NCBI GenBank assembly: GCA_002412795.1
Contig: DHVS01000031.1
Coordinates: 19,337-83,336, forward strand
From: a bacterium UBP2_UBA5202
GTDB taxonomy: Bacteria; Edwardsbacteria; AC1; EtOH8
DNA length: 64,000 nucleotides
Direction: 5' to 3'
Shown here: positions 47,647-57,600 of the stretch, piece after piece
Position numbering within the stretch: the stretch's first letter is position 1
Layout of the letters: every line of letters starts with the position of its first letter
Made by a program: the position numbers and the translations under genes
Notes under the pieces: model-generated
The model's database searches: none
Told to the model about the DNA's origin: nothing
The model's input: the letters and a program-made list of their open reading frames with translations, nothing else

Positions 47647-48576
47647 ATGAACAAAGTAATAGAACTGATAAAACTGCGCAAGACCTACCAAAGGCACTTT
47701 TGGACCCCGGTCCAAACCGTGCTCAAGGGCTTGAATCTGGAGGTGGAGCCGGGGCAGATCTTCGGTTTCCTCGGCCCCAACGGGGCCGGCAAGACCACCA
47801 CCATCAAAACCCTGATGGGCATCATCAGGCCCAGCGGGGGCCGGGCGCTGGTCTTCGGCAAAAACTCCTGGGAAACCGGACCCAAACAGAAAGTAGGGTT
47901 CCTGCCGGAGTCCCCGTATTTTTACGATCATCTTACCGGGCGCGAATTCCTTAATTTTTGCGGCCGGCTGTTCAATATAAACAGCCTTATACTAAAAGAC
48001 CGGACTAAGGAACTGCTGGCGTTGGTCAACCTTACTCATGCCGCCGGCCTGCAGATGCGCAAGTACTCCAAGGGCATGCTGCAAAGGATAGGCCTGGCCC
48101 AGGCTTTGATCAACGACCCGGAGTTAGTGGTGTTGGACGAGCCTTTGACCGGGCTGGACCCCTTGGGCCGCAAGGAATTCAAGGATATAATCCTGGGTCT
48201 GAAGTCAAAAGGCAAAACAGTATTCTTCAGCTCCCACATCCTCCCCGATGCCGAGATGGTCTGCGATCAGGTAGCCATCATCAACAAGGGCAAACTGCTG
48301 AGGGCCGGAAACCTGAACCAGCTGCTGAACGCCAAGATCAAAGCGGTTGAGTTCGGTTGTCGTAATATCAGCCCCAAGACTGAAAAACTGCTGTCGGAAT
48401 TATCATTCTCCACCAGCCAGATCCAGGAGCAATGGTTGTTCCCCCTAAAGCAGGAATCCGATGTGCCCCGGGCGTTGGAGGTCATCGCCCAAAACGGGGG
48501 ACAGGTGGTAAGCGTAGTTCCCCAAAAAGAAAGCCTGGAGGAATTCTTTGCCCGGGAGGTGGCGCAAGATGAATAA
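47647..48576 (+). CDS. ABC transporter ATP-binding protein (PilH-like position)
   Basis: 309 residues from ATG 47647; earlier in-frame codons lie in repeat sequence. Walker A GPNGAGKT (about 45-52), Q-loop before PESPYFYDHLT, signature YSKGMLQRIGLAQ (substituting the usual LSGGQ), Walker B LVVLDEPLTGLDP, switch His in SSHILPDAE. It belongs to the ABC-2 export/bacitracin-type group. In Myxococcus xanthus an ABC transporter (PilH ATPase, PilI permease) follows pilA and is needed for pilus assembly; the same order here supports, but does not prove, that role. Confidence 0.88.
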   Translation: MNKVIELIKLRKTYQRHFWTPVQTVLKGLNLEVEPGQIFGFLGPNGAGKTTTIKTLMGIIRPSGGRALVFGKNSWETGPKQKVGFLPESPYFYDHLTGREFLNFCGRLFNINSLILKDRTKELLALVNLTHAAGLQMRKYSKGMLQRIGLAQALINDPELVVLDEPLTGLDPLGRKEFKDIILGLKSKGKTVFFSSHILPDAEMVCDQVAIINKGKLLRAGNLNQLLNAKIKAVEFGCRNISPKTEKLLSELSFSTSQIQEQWLFPLKQESDVPRALEVIAQNGGQVVSVVPQKESLEEFFAREVAQDE

Positions 48577-49336
48577 GATATGGGCCATAGCCCAAAATAC
48601 TTTTATTGAGGGGTTGCGTTCCAAGACCCTATACGCCCTGTTGGCCTATCTGTTCCTGATCCTGTTCAGCGTCACCGCTTTGGTGCCATTGACACTGGGG
48701 GAACATTCCCGGATACTGCGGGATTTCGGCCTGGCTGGGATTGAGTTCCTCAGCATCATGCTGGCCATAGTGGTGGGCACCACCCTGGTCTACAAGGAAG
48801 TGGAGAAACGCACCATCCACGTGATCGTCTCCAAGCCGGTGGAAAGGTTCTACTTTCTGTTGGGGAAATACCTGGGGATGGAGCTTTTGCTGGGGCTGAT
48901 GATAATCCTGATGACCCTTATCTTTGCCGCCGGGGTGCTGATCCTGGATGGAAAGTTTCCCCTGGGCCTGCTGCTGCCTGCCGGCATGGCCTTTTTAAAG
49001 GTATCGGTGATCAACTCCATCGCGCTATTCTTCTCCAGCCTGTCGTCCCCGATCCTGGGGGCGGTTTTCACCTTCTGCCTGTACCTGGCCGGAACCCTAA
49101 GCCGCGATATTTTAAGCCAGGCCCAGCTGCTGCCGCCGGGCCTGATCAAGACCATCCTAAAATTATTCTACTATCTATTGCCCAACATGGGAAATTTGGA
49201 CCTTAAGAACCAGGCGGTGTTTGATCAGCCGGTCTTATGGCCCCAGGTATGGTGGTCGTTGTCATACAGCGGGGCCTATATTCTGACGGTGCTGATGATA
49301 ACCTCCCTGATCTTTGAAAAGAAGGATTTCAAGTGA
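48569..49336 (+). CDS. ABC-2 type transporter permease (PilI-like position)
   Basis: 255 residues from ATG 48569, overlapping the ATPase gene by 8 bases. Six or more transmembrane helices, starting at about residue 18, with the cytosolic VYKEVEKRTIHVIVSKPVER segment typical of ABC-2 permeases that accompany NosF/PilH-like ATPases. Its stop overlaps the start of the next gene. Together the three form one translational unit. Substrate unknown. Confidence 0.87.
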   Translation: MNKIWAIAQNTFIEGLRSKTLYALLAYLFLILFSVTALVPLTLGEHSRILRDFGLAGIEFLSIMLAIVVGTTLVYKEVEKRTIHVIVSKPVERFYFLLGKYLGMELLLGLMIILMTLIFAAGVLILDGKFPLGLLLPAGMAFLKVSVINSIALFFSSLSSPILGAVFTFCLYLAGTLSRDILSQAQLLPPGLIKTILKLFYYLLPNMGNLDLKNQAVFDQPVLWPQVWWSLSYSGAYILTVLMITSLIFEKKDFK

Positions 49337-50193
49337 TGGCGGCGGCCGGCATCATAAAAAGCAACCCGGTGAAACTGGCCCTGGCCTTGCTGGGGGCGGC
49401 GATTGTTTTCTTCAGCCAGGTGAAGCTGGACCTGCTGATCAAAGAAAACAGGCAGGGCGAGATGATGTATTTTCCCAACGCTGCTGTTACCAAAGCTGCG
49501 GCCTTCGGCTACGACAACCTGGCCGGCGATTGGATCTGGCTGCAGACCGTCCAGTATTACGGCCAGCATACTTTAACCGACCGGCAGTACCAATATCTGG
49601 GACACATGTTCAATGTTTTAAGCGTGCTGGCCCCCAATTTCAAAGTAGCCTATAACTTCGGAGCCCTGCTGTTGGCCCACGACGCCGCAGACATCCCGGC
49701 CGCCGACCGGCTGATGCAAAAGGGAATGGAGAACAATCCGGAAGACTGGTCCATCCCGTTTTTCCGGGGCTTCGTCCATTTCGTATTTTCCCGCAATTAC
49801 CGGGAAGCCGGCCGGTGGTTCATCGTTTCCTCCCGCCGGCCCGGGGCTCCGGAAATGCCCGGGCGTTTTGCCGCCTTTGCCATGCGAAAGGGCAAAGACT
49901 TGGAAACATCGCGGGCCTTGTGGGTGGAGCTTCTTAATAAAACCGGGAACAAAACCGAAAAGGCCTTGGCCCGGTTCTACATTGATAAGATTGACCGGGA
50001 AATGATTCTCAAACGGTTGCAGGAATTGTCTGATGCATTCCATGAACAGAATAAAAGGCGGATAGATTCGCTTAAAGATCTTGTGCTGTGGGGATACATC
50101 AATCGGATACCTGACGATCCTTTGGGAGGCGGTTTTTACTGGGACCAGAAAGCGGGGAAAGTTTATGCCAAAGGCGGCCGGAAGGTCAATTAA
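49333..50193 (+). CDS. TPR-like membrane-anchored protein of the ABC operon
   Basis: 286 residues (GTG 49333, or ATG 49336 directly after). One N-terminal transmembrane helix (about 12-30), followed by an alpha-helical region with TPR-like pairs (about 60-230), e.g. YLGHMFNVLSVLAPNFKVAY and MQKGMENNPEDW. The C-terminus ends in a short PDDPLGGGFYWDQKAGKVYA segment. Proteins of this kind often accompany ABC-2 pairs near pil genes, in the place of Myxococcus PilG. The exact function is not known. A terminator follows directly, marking the end of the pilus locus. Confidence 0.7.
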   Translation: MMAAAGIIKSNPVKLALALLGAAIVFFSQVKLDLLIKENRQGEMMYFPNAAVTKAAAFGYDNLAGDWIWLQTVQYYGQHTLTDRQYQYLGHMFNVLSVLAPNFKVAYNFGALLLAHDAADIPAADRLMQKGMENNPEDWSIPFFRGFVHFVFSRNYREAGRWFIVSSRRPGAPEMPGRFAAFAMRKGKDLETSRALWVELLNKTGNKTEKALARFYIDKIDREMILKRLQELSDAFHEQNKRRIDSLKDLVLWGYINRIPDDPLGGGFYWDQKAGKVYAKGGRKVN

Positions 50194-50221
50194 AACGGGC
50201 TTTAAAATAGCCCGTTTTTTT
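50192..50221 (+). terminator. Intrinsic terminator at the end of the pilus locus
   Basis: AAAACGGGCT (50192-50201) and AGCCCGTTTT (50209-50218) pair perfectly around a 7-base loop and end in a run of seven T (50215-50221). Confidence 0.9.
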
Positions 50222-50234
50222 ATGCAGTTTTTTG

Positions 50235-50263
50235 TTGAAAATGATGGACTTATCGGCTAAAAT
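50235..50263 (+). promoter_or_regulatory. Sigma-70 type promoter, possibly for a leaderless transcript
   Basis: TTGAAA (50235-50240) and TAAAAT (50258-50263), spacing 17. The start of transcription would fall near 50270, and the only ATG is at 50272 with no ribosome binding site. Confidence 0.65.
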
Positions 50264-50271
50264 ATAAGACT

Positions 50272-50763
50272 ATGCATAAAAGAAGAAATAAAACTTTTTG
50301 GCCGGCGGCAAGTCTGGGCCTTTTGGCCCTTTTGGCCCTGGCCGCCGGCTGCAGCCAATCGCCCACCGAGGCTCCCACCAGCACGGTCATTTCCGGATAC
50401 GACTCCCTGGGGGTTAGCAAGGACGATTCTCCGGACGTATTTTATTTCAAGAGCGGTACCGCCAACTATGGCAGCTTCCAGTTGTGGTGGCTTTCAGCCA
50501 CAACGCCTGCCACCGTCCAGCTCCGCTCCAATTACGGCATAAAACTGGGAACCGGCGATGTGGCCCCCGATTCGGGCTACTATAACGAGATCACCCTGGA
50601 CAATTCCCTGCTGGGAAAATCTTTTTTCATCAAAACCGACAATGTTCCCCATTACGGGAAGATCACCTGGACCTCCCGCCGCGATGAAACATCCACCGGC
50701 TATACCTTCATCGGCTTCCAGTGGGTGGTGCAGACCGTGGCCGGCAAGAGGGAACTGTATTGA
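50272..50763 (+). CDS. Lipoprotein of unknown function
   Basis: 163 residues. Basic start MHKRRNK, hydrophobic helix and lipobox LAAGC (Cys about residue 27), so it should be lipidated after export. The mature part is rich in Ser, Thr, Tyr and Gly with alternating beta pattern (FQLWWLSATTPATVQL, YNEITLDNSLLGKSFF, GKITWTSRRDET). I do not recognise a family. It has its own promoter 8 bases upstream and no visible ribosome binding site. The next gene begins 9 bases after its stop. Confidence 0.75.
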   Translation: MHKRRNKTFWPAASLGLLALLALAAGCSQSPTEAPTSTVISGYDSLGVSKDDSPDVFYFKSGTANYGSFQLWWLSATTPATVQLRSNYGIKLGTGDVAPDSGYYNEITLDNSLLGKSFFIKTDNVPHYGKITWTSRRDETSTGYTFIGFQWVVQTVAGKRELY

Positions 50764-50771
50764 CTTTGAAA

Positions 50772-51821
50772 ATGGGAAATGGGAACTATAAAAATAGGAA
50801 GTATTACGGGCTGTATTATCAGTTGAAAACAGTCAGGGTCTTTCTGCTGGCCCTGTCTCTGTTGTTGCTGGGAGCATCCTTGGTTTGGGCCCTGACCGAG
50901 GAGGAGGAATACAACATCGCCTGGCAATACTGCCAGGCCGGTAAATACCCCCAGGCGGTGGAGGCCTACCAAAAGTTCCTTAAGCGCCATCCCCGGGGAA
51001 AACTTCTGGCCGAAGCCCACTTCACACTGGCCCGGATAGAGAACAGCGGAACCAACGCCTTTGCCCATTACCAGTTCATCATAGACAATTATCCCGCCCA
51101 CAACCTGGCGCCCCAGGCGGCCTTTGCCACGGCCCAGTACTGCCAGAACGCCGGGGCCTTCCCCGAGGCCAAGGCCCGCTACCTTTTCACCTATTCCCGC
51201 TACGGCCAGACCCCGCCCGGCAGCGAAAGCCTGTACCGGCTGGCCCTGATGGCTCTGGCCGCTGACAGTTTCTCCCAGGCGGCCTCCTATGCCCAGGCTT
51301 TCGTCCAGCAGTATCCCCAGAACTTCCGGGGGGCGGCCATCGCCCGCTCCCTGGCCGACGGCTGGAGGCTCAAAAGCGATTCGTCCCAGGCAAATTATTA
51401 CTGGCGGCAGATCCTGGAACTTTATCCCGAAAGCTACGAGGCCGGGGAGGCCCGGGAACAGCTTTTATCCGACATCGAGGACAACCCCGAAGTTCGGGAG
51501 GACAGCCTTCCGGCACCAAAGACCGTAATCCCGGCCGCCAAAACTCCGCCGGCCAAGACCATCGTGTCCCAACCAAAGCCGGCCGCCGGACAGAGATATT
51601 ATCTGCAGATAGGGGTCTACCGGGACCGGGCCGTGATGGCCGACTGGAAAAAGAGGCTGGAGAAGCAGGACCTCCAGTGCCGGGTGGACAGCAGCGGTTC
51701 CAAGAACAGCCGCAGCTACCGGCTGTATACCGGACCTTATTATGGAAAAGAGCAAGCCCACAAGGCCTCCCAAAAACTGCTGAGCGCTTACGGCATCAAA
51801 ACCATTTTGGTGCAAAAATGA
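50772..51821 (+). CDS. Exported TPR and SPOR domain protein
   Basis: 349 residues from ATG 50772. A hydrophobic signal segment (about 22-40, FLLALSLLLLGASLVWA) is followed by TPR-like repeats (about 42-230; e.g. AWQYCQAGKYPQAVEAYQKF as in YbgF/outer-membrane assembly TPRs), a Pro/Ala/Lys linker, and a C-terminal SPOR domain (about 270-349; YYLQIGVYRDRAVMADWKKR, then SYRLYTGPYYGKEQAHKA). SPOR domains bind denuded peptidoglycan at division sites. A periplasmic role in envelope maintenance or division is likely. Start choice is uncertain because the frame is open further upstream into the preceding gene. Confidence 0.8.
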   Translation: MGNGNYKNRKYYGLYYQLKTVRVFLLALSLLLLGASLVWALTEEEEYNIAWQYCQAGKYPQAVEAYQKFLKRHPRGKLLAEAHFTLARIENSGTNAFAHYQFIIDNYPAHNLAPQAAFATAQYCQNAGAFPEAKARYLFTYSRYGQTPPGSESLYRLALMALAADSFSQAASYAQAFVQQYPQNFRGAAIARSLADGWRLKSDSSQANYYWRQILELYPESYEAGEAREQLLSDIEDNPEVREDSLPAPKTVIPAAKTPPAKTIVSQPKPAAGQRYYLQIGVYRDRAVMADWKKRLEKQDLQCRVDSSGSKNSRSYRLYTGPYYGKEQAHKASQKLLSAYGIKTILVQK

Positions 51822-51832
51822 GGAACCATTCA

Positions 51833-51930
51833 GCCACAAAAGCACAGAGGGCACAAATAAAATCAAACACGTTTAACATTGTTGCGTTGTACGTTATTAA
51901 TCTTTTATGATTTATGTGCTTTTTTGTGGC
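51833..51930. repeat. GCCACAAAG-type palindromic intergenic repeat, copy 3
   Basis: GCCACAAAAGCAC (51833-51845) and GTGCTTTTTTGTGGC (51916-51930) form an imperfect inverted repeat round an AT-rich centre. It lies between the SPOR gene and mutS and extends into the open frame before mutS. Confidence 0.65.
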
Positions 51931-52025
51931 AAAGTTTAGGAAAAGATAGAATAAGTAAGGTTGGTCAATTTCAAAATGAAATATATCCCGGCTCTAATTT
52001 TACCGGCCACCGGCCGGGACCGTTG

Positions 52026-54614
52026 ATGGAAAAGATCACCCCCATGATCGCCCAGTACCACCAGATCAAGCAGGAGCATCCGGATGCCGTGCTGCTTTTT
52101 AGGGTGGGGGATTTTTACGAGACCTTCTTTGACGACGCGGTGCTGATCTCCAAGGTTCTGGGGATAGTGCTGACCGCCCGCAATCACGGCAAAGACAATA
52201 ATGTCCCCCTGGCCGGGATCCCCCACCATGCCCTGGAACGCTATGTGACCAGGCTGATCAAGGCCGGGCACAAGGTGGCCATCTGCGACCAGGTGGAGGA
52301 CCCCAAACTGGCCAAGGGCATAGTCAAAAGGGCGGTGACCGAGGTCATCACCCCCGGCACCGTGATGCGGCCCTCGCTGCTGGAGGAGCGCCGGGAAAAT
52401 CTTTTGGCGGCGGTCAAGGTCCAGGGAACCAATTGCGGCCTGGTTTTGTGCGATCTTTCGGCCGGAAACCTCAGGTTGACCGAACTGCCGCTGGCCGGCC
52501 TGTCCGACGAGCTGGGGCGCAGCCAGCCTGCGGAGATACTGGTCCCAAAAGGGCAGGCCGATGCCCTAAAGTCTTCAGTATCCGGCTTTGCCCTGACCCT
52601 GCAGGACGACTACCATTTTGACGGGGAATCTTCCCGGCGCAGACTGCTGGAACATTTCAAGACCGCCTCCCTGGCCGGGTTCGGCTGCCAGGAGTTAGAG
52701 CTGGCCACCGCCGCTGCCGGTGCCGCCCTGCGCTATCTGGAGGACAACCAGAAGACATCGGTGGGGCATATCTCCAAGCTCTCGCCCTACAGCCTTTCCG
52801 GCCAGATGCTGCTGGATAATGCCACCATTCGCAACCTGGCCCTGCTGCCGGAAAGCGCCCCCGGCCAGTCCAGCCTGCTGGAAGCCATAGACAAGACCCT
52901 GACGCCGATGGGCGCCCGGCTGCTGCGGCGCTTTCTGGCGGCCCCGCTTTTGTCCCTGCCCCGGATCAAGATCCGCCAGGACGCGGTGGAGTCGCTGGTC
53001 AATTCCCGTCCGCACCGGGAGAACCTGGCCGCCCAGCTTAAGAAGGTGCAGGACCTGGAACGGCTGCTGGGGCGGATAACCTGCCACCGGGCCGGGCCCC
53101 GGGACCTGCTGGGACTGGCCCAGTCGCTGGATGCGGCCAAACAGATAAAATCATTATTGCCCGAAGGGGAATACTGGGGAGAACAGAGCGCAGGGCTGCA
53201 TGACCTGGAAGACCTTGGCCTGCTGATCAAAAAAGCCATAGTTCCCGAGCCGCCGCTGGCCTTCATGCAGGGGGGATTCATCAGTCCGGGATACAGCCCG
53301 GAGCTGGACCGGCTGAACGCCCTGGCCTCCGGCGACAAATCCTGGATCGCCGGGCTGCAGAAGACCGAACGGGAGCGCACCGGGATCAATTCCCTGAAGG
53401 TCGGCTTCAACAGCGTCTTCGGGTATTACATCGAGATCAGCAAAGCCAATGTATCTTTGGCCCCCCAAAATTACATCCGCAAACAGACCCTGGCCAACGC
53501 CGAGCGCTACATCACCGGGGAACTCAAGGCCTACGAGGACAAGGTGCTGGGGGCCGAGGAAAAGATCCGGCAGCTGGAGCTGGAGCTGTTCAACGGGCTG
53601 AAAGAAAAGGTCTGCGGACACAGCGCCAAGATCAAGGAAACCGCCGAGGCCGTGGCGGCCATAGACGCCATCTATTCACTGGCCCTGGCCGCGGTGGAGA
53701 ACGGCTACCGCCGGCCGCTGGTGGACGAAGAGGACAGGCTGTTCATTCAGGGAGGGCGGCACCCGGTGGTGGAGAAGAATTTTAGGCTGGGGCAGTTCGT
53801 GGCCAACGACGCCCTGCTGGACGGCGACCAGAACCGGCTGATAATATTGACCGGGCCCAACATGGCCGGAAAGTCGACCTACTTAAGGCAGATAGCGCTG
53901 ATAGTGATCCTGGCCCAGACCGGATCCTTCGTTCCGGCCCAGCAGGCCCGGATAGGAGTGGTCGACCGGGTCTTCACCCGGATCGGGGCCTCGGACGACC
54001 TGGCCAAGGGGGTCAGCACCTTTCTGGCCGAGATGAACGAGGCCGCCAACATCCTGAACAACGCCAGCGCCAGGAGCCTGGTGCTTTTGGACGAGATCGG
54101 CCGGGGCACCAGCACCTTCGACGGACTGGCCATCGCCTGGGCGGTCAGCGAATACCTGCACGACCAGACCCGCTGCAAGACCCTGTTTGCCACCCATTAC
54201 CACGAGCTGACCGAACTGTCCTCCTGGATGACCGGGATCAAGAACTATTCCATGTCGGTCAAGCAATGGGGGGACGAGATAATATTCCTGCGCCAGGTGG
54301 TGCCCGGCCCGGCCGGGCAGAGCTACGGGGTCCAGGTGGCCAAGCTGGCCGGTTTGCCAAAGGTCGTCATAGAACGGGCCCGCGAGATCCTTTTCAACCT
54401 GGAATCGGACGCCCTGTCCGGCGACCGGACCCCGCGGCTGGCCCGGCACCAGGTCCCCCAAAATGAAACAGCGGAACCGATCTTCAGCCGGCAGGAGCAG
54501 GCGGTGCTAAAAGAGATAAGATCGGTCGATCCCGAAACCCTGACACCCATAGAGGCCCTGAACAAACTGGCCAGGCTAAAAGACATGACCAAAGAGGACG
54601 GCAAAGATGGATGA
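52026..54614 (+). CDS. mutS: DNA mismatch repair protein MutS
   Basis: 862 residues from ATG 52026 (MEKITPMIAQYHQIK), the usual MutS start; 49 further in-frame codons upstream are repeat-derived. Mismatch-binding Phe-x-Glu is in FRVGDFYETF (about 25-34). Core and clamp domains span about 250-560, with the clamp segment RTGINSLKVGFNSVFGYYIE. The ATPase has Walker A GPNMAGKSTYLRQ (about 613-625), LDEIGRGTSTFDG (Walker B) and the ATHYHEL His. It recognises replication mismatches. The stop overlaps the start of the coiled-coil gene by 8 bases. Confidence 0.97.
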   Translation: MEKITPMIAQYHQIKQEHPDAVLLFRVGDFYETFFDDAVLISKVLGIVLTARNHGKDNNVPLAGIPHHALERYVTRLIKAGHKVAICDQVEDPKLAKGIVKRAVTEVITPGTVMRPSLLEERRENLLAAVKVQGTNCGLVLCDLSAGNLRLTELPLAGLSDELGRSQPAEILVPKGQADALKSSVSGFALTLQDDYHFDGESSRRRLLEHFKTASLAGFGCQELELATAAAGAALRYLEDNQKTSVGHISKLSPYSLSGQMLLDNATIRNLALLPESAPGQSSLLEAIDKTLTPMGARLLRRFLAAPLLSLPRIKIRQDAVESLVNSRPHRENLAAQLKKVQDLERLLGRITCHRAGPRDLLGLAQSLDAAKQIKSLLPEGEYWGEQSAGLHDLEDLGLLIKKAIVPEPPLAFMQGGFISPGYSPELDRLNALASGDKSWIAGLQKTERERTGINSLKVGFNSVFGYYIEISKANVSLAPQNYIRKQTLANAERYITGELKAYEDKVLGAEEKIRQLELELFNGLKEKVCGHSAKIKETAEAVAAIDAIYSLALAAVENGYRRPLVDEEDRLFIQGGRHPVVEKNFRLGQFVANDALLDGDQNRLIILTGPNMAGKSTYLRQIALIVILAQTGSFVPAQQARIGVVDRVFTRIGASDDLAKGVSTFLAEMNEAANILNNASARSLVLLDEIGRGTSTFDGLAIAWAVSEYLHDQTRCKTLFATHYHELTELSSWMTGIKNYSMSVKQWGDEIIFLRQVVPGPAGQSYGVQVAKLAGLPKVVIERAREILFNLESDALSGDRTPRLARHQVPQNETAEPIFSRQEQAVLKEIRSVDPETLTPIEALNKLARLKDMTKEDGKDG

Positions 54615-57600
54615 AGAAAGACTGGAAAACGAAGAACTGAACCGGGAGCAGGAGGAGGCGGGCTTCCCTTCCCCGGAGGAAGAAGACCGGTCAGCGCTGC
54701 AGTCCCCGGTCCTTGCCAAGGGCCAGGGATTCATGGCCAGGCTCAAGGGTTACTTCAAGGCCGGAACCGCCAGCACCTCCGGGGACGGCCTGCTGCCCAC
54801 TCGTGAGAACGAACCTGCAGAGGAGCAGGCATCCTCTGAAGATCAAAGCACTGAACTTAATGAAGAACAGCTGGAAGCCGGCAGTTCATCTTCGTCCGAG
54901 GCCGTTCCGGAAATGCCCGGGATCACGGAGCAGGACGCTGAGCCGGCGCAAGACCCGGGCCAGTCAACAGCTGAGTCCGAGCAGGATTTGGAGCCCAAAG
55001 CTTCGGCTTCCTCCATGATAGCGCAGATAAAAAAAGACGTCAAAGAATTTGCGGCCCGCTTTTTGGCCCGGCGCAAAACACCGGGAGGATTAGAAGAACA
55101 GCCCTCCGATAATCAGGTGGACGAGAATGCCCCTGTTGCTGAAGCCGCCGGGGAACCCGCCGTCGCCGGGGAGGCTTATACCGGGGAAACCAGCCAGCCT
55201 GAAAAGGAGATCCAACCGGAACAGGTGAACCAGCCGGAGCAAACAATCGAAGAGCAGCCTGAAGACAACACAGCCGCTCCGGAGCCAGACGGAGGTTCCG
55301 AAGATTATTCATCAGGGAAAGAGAACATCCTGACCCGGTTCTCTGAAGGCGCGGCTGCCGCATGGGCTGCCGCAACGGAGTGGGTAAAAAGAATATTTCA
55401 TAAGGAGCCGGATCTTCCTATAGACGAAGCCCTGGCCCTGAAGCTGTCCCAAAAGAAGGATCTAGACGAAGAGATAAGAACCAGGCGCAGGGAAACCGCC
55501 CATACCCTAAAAAAACTGAACCGTTCCAAAAAGGAGCGGAAGGAGCTTTTACAATACCAGGCCAAGCTCAGGGGAGAACTGGCCCATATCCTGGCCACCA
55601 TGAAGGACCGGACCCGGGATGTCAGCGGACTGGAAAAGCAGAGCCTGGCCCTGCAGCGGGAGATCGAAGAATCATCGGGACGCCACGGCCAGCTGCTGGA
55701 TCAGATCCAGTCGGCCAAGTCCCAGCTGGAATCGGTGACCTCGGTGATCGGCCAGCACAAGGCCCAGTCGGAAATATTGGACGGTGAGCTGGCGGCCAAG
55801 CAGACAGCTCTTTCCTCACTGATCGCCGAGCTGGAGCAGGCCAAGGCCGGACTGGATACCGCCCGGGCGGAAGCTGCATCGCTGCACCGGGAGAAGGAAG
55901 CTACTGAGCAGGCATGGAACGGCCTGAAAGAGCAATTAGCCGGGATGGAACAGGACCGGATTGAAAAAAACAGCCAGTTGGCTGCCTTGCTGATGCAACT
56001 GGAGAGCAAACAAAAAGAGGCTGACGAGAAACTCCACCAGTCCATGGTGCTGGAGGGAGTGTTGGAGGGCCTGCGCCAGGATCTGCGATCCAGTCAGGAT
56101 GCTTTGCAATCGGATAAAGACCAGGCCGGGGCCCTGGAATCAAGCATCAAAGATGGCCGGGCCCGGCAGGAAACTCTGAACAGCAGTTTGGAGCAGCTGC
56201 AAAACCAGGTTTCCCAGCAGCAGCAGTCGCTTTATCTTTTAAAGAACGAGACGGAGATCCTTTCCAAAACCAGGGCCGAGATCGAGGGTCAAATCCGGCG
56301 GAACCAGGAGGAACTGACCGGGGCCGAAAGCCTGTTGGTGGAGCGCAACCGGCAGGTGGCCAGCCTGGAAAAGGGGATCGAAGAACTTCAGCAGGGCACC
56401 GCCAACCGCCAGAACATTCAGCAGATGCTGCAGCAGAAGATCGAAGGGCTGAAGTCAGACGGGATGGCCATCGCCAAGAAGGTCGATGAAATGTCCCGGC
56501 AGAAACAGTCCATGGAAGCGGGGCTGGAGCAGGCCTGGAAAAAACTTTCGGAGGCCGAGGCCAAGATCAGCCAAAGGGAGAATTTCCGGCTGGAGGCCGA
56601 GGCCAAACTGCAGAAACTGCAGGCCGAGATCAAATCGGCCTTTGCCCAGATCGAGGCCCTGAAGCAGGACAAACTTCAACTGGAAGGCTCCCGGGATATC
56701 TCGGTCCGGCAACTGGAGGAGATAAACCGCTCATTGTCCGAAGCTCAGCAAAATCAGGTGAAAGCCGCCGGCGAACTGGAGCGGACCAGGGAATCCCTTA
56801 TCCAATCCCAGGAGGAATATGACAAACTGGGCGAGGAAAGATCGGCCCTGCAAAATGAGATCAGCCAGAAGAAGGCCGATCACACCGCCCTGGAATCCAG
56901 ATATCAGGCCCTGCAGGCCAGCGTCAACGAATCCCTTTCCCGGCTGGGCCAGACCGGAGAGGAACAGAAAAAAATCAGCGCCCAGGTGGCCGCCCTGGAG
57001 GACGAACGGCAGAGGCTGAAGGATGAGATAAAACTGCTGAACCAAAGCGGCCGGGAGCTGAACCAGGCCCGGGAAATGCTCCAGAGCAAAAAGCGGGAAA
57101 CGGAGCAGTGGATACAGGAGGCGTTGCCTTTCCAGAAACAACAGCAATCACAGATAGAGCAGCAGGTAATCCGCCTCAAAGAACTGCAGCAACAAGCGGC
57201 CGAGGCTCTCCGGCAGGCTGAGGAAGGCCGCCGGGAGCTGGAGGAGATCAACCAGCAGAATCAGGAGCTGATGCAGGAAAGGGCCCGGGGTGCCATGACC
57301 GCTGAATCCGAGCTGGCCTCGCTGCACCAGCAGGCTGGAGACATGAAACGGGAAGTGAATGCCCTGGCTGAACAGATAACGGAACACCAGGCTCAAAACC
57401 GGCAGAGGGAAGAGGAGGTCAGCCAGACCCGGGCAGAACTGGAACTGCTTAAAAACAGCCGCGACCAAGCCCAGGCCGGCCTGCAGGAGATCCAGCAGGC
57501 CATGGAACAGGCCCGGCAGGATTTGGAGCAAAAAAAGAAAAATCAAAACGAAGCTCTTATGCAGATGGCCAGGGAAATCGAGCAAAAGCAGAAAGACCAG

